DNA from: Anaerolineae bacterium
GTDB taxonomy: Bacteria > Chloroflexota > Anaerolineae > Aggregatilineales > Aggregatilineaceae
DNA length: 35,129 nucleotides
Direction of reading: 5' to 3'
Assembly (NCBI GenBank): GCA_016926875.1
Contig: JAFGNU010000050.1
Span: 1 to 35,129, forward strand
Part shown: piece by piece, positions 31,894-35,129 of the stretch
Layout of the letters: the number at the start of each line of letters is the position of its first letter
Numbering within the stretch: position 1 is the first letter of the stretch
Translations under genes and position numbers: made by a program
Notes under the pieces: generated by a model
What the model was told of the DNA's origin: nothing
Databases searched by the model: none
What the model saw: the letters and a program-made list of their open reading frames with translations, nothing else

Positions 31894-33150
31894 TTACCGC
31901 CGCTTGATCCGGCGGATGGCGGTCATCGCCACGCCGCGCACGCCGCCGTTGTCGTCGTGTTCGGCCAGCGCTTGCAGCGCGTCGAGGGCGTCCGCCGCTT
32001 TGAGTATGCCCAGCGCGTAAGCCGCGTTGTGCCGGATCACAATATCTTCATGCGATAGCAGCGGGATCAGCTCCGGGGTGACTTGTTCGGCGCCGATACG
32101 TTCCAGGGCACGCAGCGCATACGCCGCCGGGTGGTGTTTGTCTTTGGGACGGCCCCGGTTGCCACGACAGCCCATGATGTACACCAGTCCTGGCGCGCCC
32201 CTGGGATCGCCCGCCGCGCCGAGAATCAGCGCCACCTTGTTTTTGAGGCTGGTATTGTCCGCAAAGCGTGTGGGATCGGCGCAGCGCAGCACCGGGTCGA
32301 TGGTGTCCAGTGCCAGGTTGTTGCCATGCACGTAGTACACCAGCGTTTCGAGCGCCTGGAAAACGACCTGTTGATCGTCCTCGTCCAGCATCGCGGTCAG
32401 CGGGGGGACGGCTTCCGGGATCACGGCGCGCGTTTTGAGCCGGGTGGCCGCCGCTGCGCACACCAACGGCGATTTGTCCTGGAGCGCCTGGAGCAAACCT
32501 GCGGCCACGCGCGGGTCGCCCGTCCGAGATTCGCCGAGCGCTGCGGCGGCGCGCTGGCGCACTTCGTCGCAGCTATCGCGCAGCGCTTCCAAAGCCACGT
32601 CTACGACCTCAACGGCTTCTTTGTAGTTGTATCCCAGGCGCAGCATCGCCTCGGCGCGTATCTTGTCACTGCTCCTGCTCCGTACCAGCCGGGCCAGGTA
32701 GGGCAGCGCGCGCTGTCCGGCAGCGACCAGCGCATTCAACCCCTGTGTCCGCGCGGTGCTGTTGCCGGTTTCAACCATCTCGACAAACTGCTTTAGCTCT
32801 TTTTCGCCCCCACACGCGGCCAACGCCTGCTCCAGGGCCGAGACGGCCAGCCGGTCTTCCTCGTCGCCGCTGTGTGCATAGCGTGCTTTTTCGCGCGGCA
32901 GCCTGGCCCGGATGTCATCCAGGATGTGGGGATCACCGATCTCGGCCAACAGTTCGGCGGATGTTTTCCGCGCGTATGGATCGTCATCGTCCAGTGTTTC
33001 CAGCAGGATCGGGATGGCGCTCATGCCCATGCCGACGATCTTCGCCCGCAGTTCTGGAACAAAGTTGTCATACAGCATAAACTTGTCGTAGGTAGTGGGC
33101 GGGCCGAGGGCGATGATCCGGTCCAGCATCGACCGTAGTATGTCACTCAT
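31894..33150 (-). CDS. HEAT-repeat protein
   Basis: A 418-residue alpha-solenoid. Repeating helix pairs of about 31-37 residues are visible (AIPILLETLDDDDPYARKTS, RALPYLARLVRSRSSDKIRA, VALEALRDSCDEVRQRAAAA, LLQALQDKSPLVCAAAATRL, ELIPLLSHEDIVIRHNAAYA), matching HEAT/PBS-lyase-type repeats. No lyase-specific partner is here, so a scaffold role is likeliest. I chose the ATG at 33150 (MSDILRSML) because AGGAG lies 10 bases before it, rather than the ATG at 33168. It heads an operon with endonuclease V. Confidence 0.85.
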   Translation of the reverse strand: MSDILRSMLDRIIALGPPTTYDKFMLYDNFVPELRAKIVGMGMSAIPILLETLDDDDPYARKTSAELLAEIGDPHILDDIRARLPREKARYAHSGDEEDRLAVSALEQALAACGGEKELKQFVEMVETGNSTARTQGLNALVAAGQRALPYLARLVRSRSSDKIRAEAMLRLGYNYKEAVEVVDVALEALRDSCDEVRQRAAAALGESRTGDPRVAAGLLQALQDKSPLVCAAAATRLKTRAVIPEAVPPLTAMLDEDDQQVVFQALETLVYYVHGNNLALDTIDPVLRCADPTRFADNTSLKNKVALILGAAGDPRGAPGLVYIMGCRGNRGRPKDKHHPAAYALRALERIGAEQVTPELIPLLSHEDIVIRHNAAYALGILKAADALDALQALAEHDDNGGVRGVAMTAIRRIKRR

Positions 33151-33278
33151 AGCGCTTCTTCTCCTCATCCGTTCCGGCTTTCTTCAGTATAACGCACTTG
33201 AGCCACCAAGAAAGCCGGGTGCATCCAGGCACATGCGCCAACCGCCGATCACCAGCCTGCAAAAAACTGTAAACACCC

Positions 33279-33306
33279 TTGACGCCGGTCAAAATCGGCC
33301 TATAAT
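33279..33306 (+). promoter_or_regulatory. Promoter of the TetR-ABC operon
   Basis: -35 TTGACG (33279-33284), 16-base spacer, -10 TATAAT (33301-33306). The first TetR-type palindrome starts 8 bases downstream, over the expected start point. Confidence 0.75.
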
Positions 33307-33313
33307 ATGCAAA

Positions 33314-33363
33314 TGAACGTTCGTTCACTTTTTTAAATGCTAAAACGAACGAGCGTTTGTTCA
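33314..33363. promoter_or_regulatory. Two TetR-type operators
   Basis: O1 TGAACGTTCGTTCA (33314-33327) is a near-perfect dyad; O2 ACGAACGAGCGTTTGTTCA (33345-33363) shares the TGAAC/GTTCG half-sites. They lie between the promoter and the TetR gene, 31 bases apart centre-to-centre roughly, fitting autorepression by the adjacent regulator. Confidence 0.75.
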
Positions 33364-33385
33364 TAATCTGTATGGAGGCTGCGGT

Positions 33386-34003
33386 ATGAATGAGTCGCTG
33401 TCCAAAGGGGACCAGGCCCGCGTCGAGATCATGGAAGCCGCCAAGCGCCTGTTTATCAGCCAGGGCTACAACGGCACCAGCATGCGCGCCATCGCCCGCG
33501 CAGCCGGAGATCGAGCGGTGGCCGGGCTGTACAACCACTTCCCGACCAAAGAAGCGATCTTCCGTGCCCTGATCGAGGAAACCAATCCCTACTTTGAGCT
33601 GCTGGATACACTGGAAGGCATCATGGACGAGTCGGATACCGCGCCCGAATACGTGGAGGCAGCGCTGGCGACCGTGCTCAAAATGATGCCCAAGCACTTC
33701 GACTTCATTGAACTGGCCCAGATCGACCTGCGCGAGTTTGAAAGCAGTCATATTCGCCATGTGTTGGAAGGGCGCGTTTTTCCCCGGCTGTTTGAGTTGA
33801 TGATCCGGTTGCAGCAGAAGCCAGGGTTGAAGCCGTTGAATATGTTGGTTGTCATGCGCATCATGGCCAGCCTGGTGATCGGCTATGTCATCACCGACCA
33901 GTTGGGCGCGGGATCGGTGTTCGGCCAGCTTGGGCCGGATGAGTGGGCGCATGGTTTTGCCGAGGCGATTCTGTATGGCATCGCGGAGCCGGACGCGCGA
34001 TAG
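33386..34003 (+). CDS. TetR-family repressor of the adjacent ABC exporter
   Basis: A 205-residue protein. HTH region: AKRLFISQGYNGTSMRAIAR, then GLYNHFPTKEAIFRALIEE. The C-terminal ligand-binding domain is all-helical (residues ~65-200) and has no recognised ligand. GGAGG lies 7 bases before the ATG. It starts an operon with an ABC ATPase (31-base gap) and permease, and two palindromic operators precede it, so it most likely represses its own operon until an exported compound binds. Confidence 0.93.
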   Translation: MNESLSKGDQARVEIMEAAKRLFISQGYNGTSMRAIARAAGDRAVAGLYNHFPTKEAIFRALIEETNPYFELLDTLEGIMDESDTAPEYVEAALATVLKMMPKHFDFIELAQIDLREFESSHIRHVLEGRVFPRLFELMIRLQQKPGLKPLNMLVVMRIMASLVIGYVITDQLGAGSVFGQLGPDEWAHGFAEAILYGIAEPDAR

Positions 34004-34034
34004 CCATTGTAACGACAATCAGGAGATAGACAAG

Positions 34035-34760
34035 ATGACGTATGCCGTTGAGGTACACGAAGTACACAAGCGGTTTGGAAAAGTCCACGCGCTGCGCGGG
34101 TTGTCGCTGAATATCGAGCGCGGCATCACCTACGGGCTGCTCGGTCCAAACGGGGCAGGCAAAACCACGCTGATCCGCGCGATCATGGGTTTGCTGAAGG
34201 TAGACAGTGGGCAGATCAAGCTGTTGGACCAGGTGATGCCCAATAAGCCGGTGATGGCGCGTGTTGGGTATATGACGCAGTCGGTCGCGCTGTACGAAGA
34301 CCTGACCGTTTACCAGAACGTGCAGTTCTTCGCCACGATGGCCGGGCTGAACAACCATACCAGGCAGGCGATTGAGGAAGCAATCGCGCTGGTGGACCTC
34401 TCGGCCCGCGCCCGCAGCCCGGTGCGCGAGCTGTCCGGCGGGATGCAGCGGCGCTGCTCGCTGGCCTGCGCGCTGGTCCACCGCCCGGAAGTTGTCATGC
34501 TGGACGAGCCAACCGTCGGCGTGGACCCGCAGCTTCGCGTGCAGTTCTGGGATCACTTCCGCCGTTTGAACGAGCAGGGCATCACGCTGATCGTATCCAG
34601 CCACGTGATGGACGAGGCCGAACGCTGCACCCGGCTGGGATTCATCCGGCACGGGACGCTGCTGGCCGAAGGGTCTGCTGCCGAACTGTTGGCGCGCGCC
34701 GGGACCAGCACGCTGGAAGAAGCATTTTTGCACTACGCCGAACAGGGGCCGGAGGCGTGA
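34035..34760 (+). CDS. ABC-2 type exporter ATP-binding protein
   Basis: A 241-residue ATPase: Walker A LLGPNGAGKTTLIRAIMG, Q-loop YMTQSVALYEDLTV, signature LSGGMQRRCSLACAL, Walker B VVMLDEPTVGVDP, H-loop VSSHVMDEAERC. This is the drug/polysaccharide-export-type (CcmA/NodI-like) branch, working with an ABC-2 permease in the membrane. The ATG at 34035 has AGGAG 9 bases upstream; the frame extends further upstream only as non-coding overlap with the TetR gene. Second gene in the TetR operon. Confidence 0.95.
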   Translation: MTYAVEVHEVHKRFGKVHALRGLSLNIERGITYGLLGPNGAGKTTLIRAIMGLLKVDSGQIKLLDQVMPNKPVMARVGYMTQSVALYEDLTVYQNVQFFATMAGLNNHTRQAIEEAIALVDLSARARSPVRELSGGMQRRCSLACALVHRPEVVMLDEPTVGVDPQLRVQFWDHFRRLNEQGITLIVSSHVMDEAERCTRLGFIRHGTLLAEGSAAELLARAGTSTLEEAFLHYAEQGPEA

Positions 34761-34817
34761 TGGCCGGGCTAATACCTGATCTGTATGGATTTAACACACC
34801 GAAGGAGTGACTGTTCC

Positions 34818-35129
34818 ATGTCTGCTATACATCGCATCTTGATCCTGGCGCGCCGCGTGCTGCAACAACTGCTGGCCGACCGCCGGACGCTGGCACTGGT
34901 TTTAGTAGTGCCGATTGTTGTGCTGACGGTGGCGGGTATCCTGCTCCGGCTGGAACCGGAAGCAGTCGGGATTGCCGTCGTGCTGGACGACGTGGGCACC
35001 GACCTGCCCGTCGGCAGCGGATCGATTAACCTGGGCGAGCGCCTGACGACCAACCTGAGCGGGTTAAACGACAAGCTGGACATCCAGGTCATGAGCGCAG
35101 CCGAGGCCCACGACAAAATGGATGATGGC
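34818..35129 (+). CDS. ABC-2 type exporter permease, 3' end beyond window
   Basis: ATG at 34818 with AAGGAG 10 bases upstream; open for 104 codons to the window edge. The start MSAIHRILILARRVLQQLLA, followed by a membrane helix (LALVLVVPIVVLTVAGILL) and a large extracytoplasmic region (VGIAVVLDDVGT...), matches the N-terminus of ABC-2 permeases (YhhJ/ABC2_membrane_3-like). It pairs with the ATPase 57 bases upstream. Confidence 0.88.
   Translation, partial: MSAIHRILILARRVLQQLLADRRTLALVLVVPIVVLTVAGILLRLEPEAVGIAVVLDDVGTDLPVGSGSINLGERLTTNLSGLNDKLDIQVMSAAEAHDKMDDG

Noticed and set aside
33143..34018. 291-codon minus-strand frame opposite TetR
   Set aside because: Antisense to a clear TetR gene and its operators.

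Overview
The window (35,129 bp, GC-rich) most resembles a chromosome of a Chloroflexota bacterium, probably Anaerolineae-like. The grounds are indirect: many secreted proteins with Thr/Pro linkers, bacterial pre-peptidase (PPC), BNR and propeller repeats, membrane Ser/Thr kinases, GTG starts mixed with strong Shine-Dalgarno sites, and sigma70-type promoters. No rRNA, tRNA, CRISPR array, transposase or phage gene was seen. Most of the window is ordinary chromosomal coding sequence.

Layout. 1-2.9 kb: three minus-strand genes (truncated secreted protein, AraC-type regulator, secreted BNR protein). 3.1-6.4 kb: plus-strand HAD-like protein with a degenerate catalytic motif, a small overlapping ORF, a secreted TolB-like protein and an orphan MazE/AbrB-type antitoxin. 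6.5-8.8 kb: the most unusual part. A VOC (glyoxalase-fold) gene is split into a 5' piece and a 3' piece by about 2.0 kb that carries a Mef-like MFS efflux gene. The pump has a full leader: consensus promoter, apparently leaderless 31-aa leader ORF, strong intrinsic terminator and sequences able to form an alternative fold. 8.9-12.8 kb: VOC protein, PhzF-family protein, small conserved protein, TPR/low-complexity membrane protein, CoiA-like protein. 13.0-16.3 kb: two tandem secreted PPC-repeat proteins ending in a terminator. 16.3-18.1 kb: a frameshifted YkgJ-like pseudogene, a small helical protein and a PlsC acyltransferase. 18.1-20.6 kb: PadR regulator translationally coupled to a HAAS-type membrane protein, then a polytopic membrane protein. 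20.8-24.4 kb: PfkB sugar kinase, DHA2-type drug pump, unknown protein. 24.7-26.5 kb: a minus-strand set with a DUF4097-like protein, a Fur-family regulator and a small membrane protein. 26.6-31.2 kb: a membrane Ser/Thr kinase with an extracytoplasmic propeller and a lipoprotein with a clan GH-A-like domain. 31.2-33.2 kb: HEAT-repeat protein and endonuclease V in one operon. 33.3 kb to the end: TetR regulator with ABC exporter ATPase and permease (truncated by the window edge).

How the genes work together. Several self-contained regulator/effector units are visible: TetR plus ABC exporter with two palindromic operators, PadR plus membrane partner, and the MFS pump with its putative ribosome-mediated attenuator. 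The best candidate for a previously undescribed system is this attenuator-controlled pump cassette inside a broken VOC gene. A repeated GTAGGGGC...GCCCCTAC three-way-junction element (one intact and one decayed copy) is the only dispersed repeat recognised.
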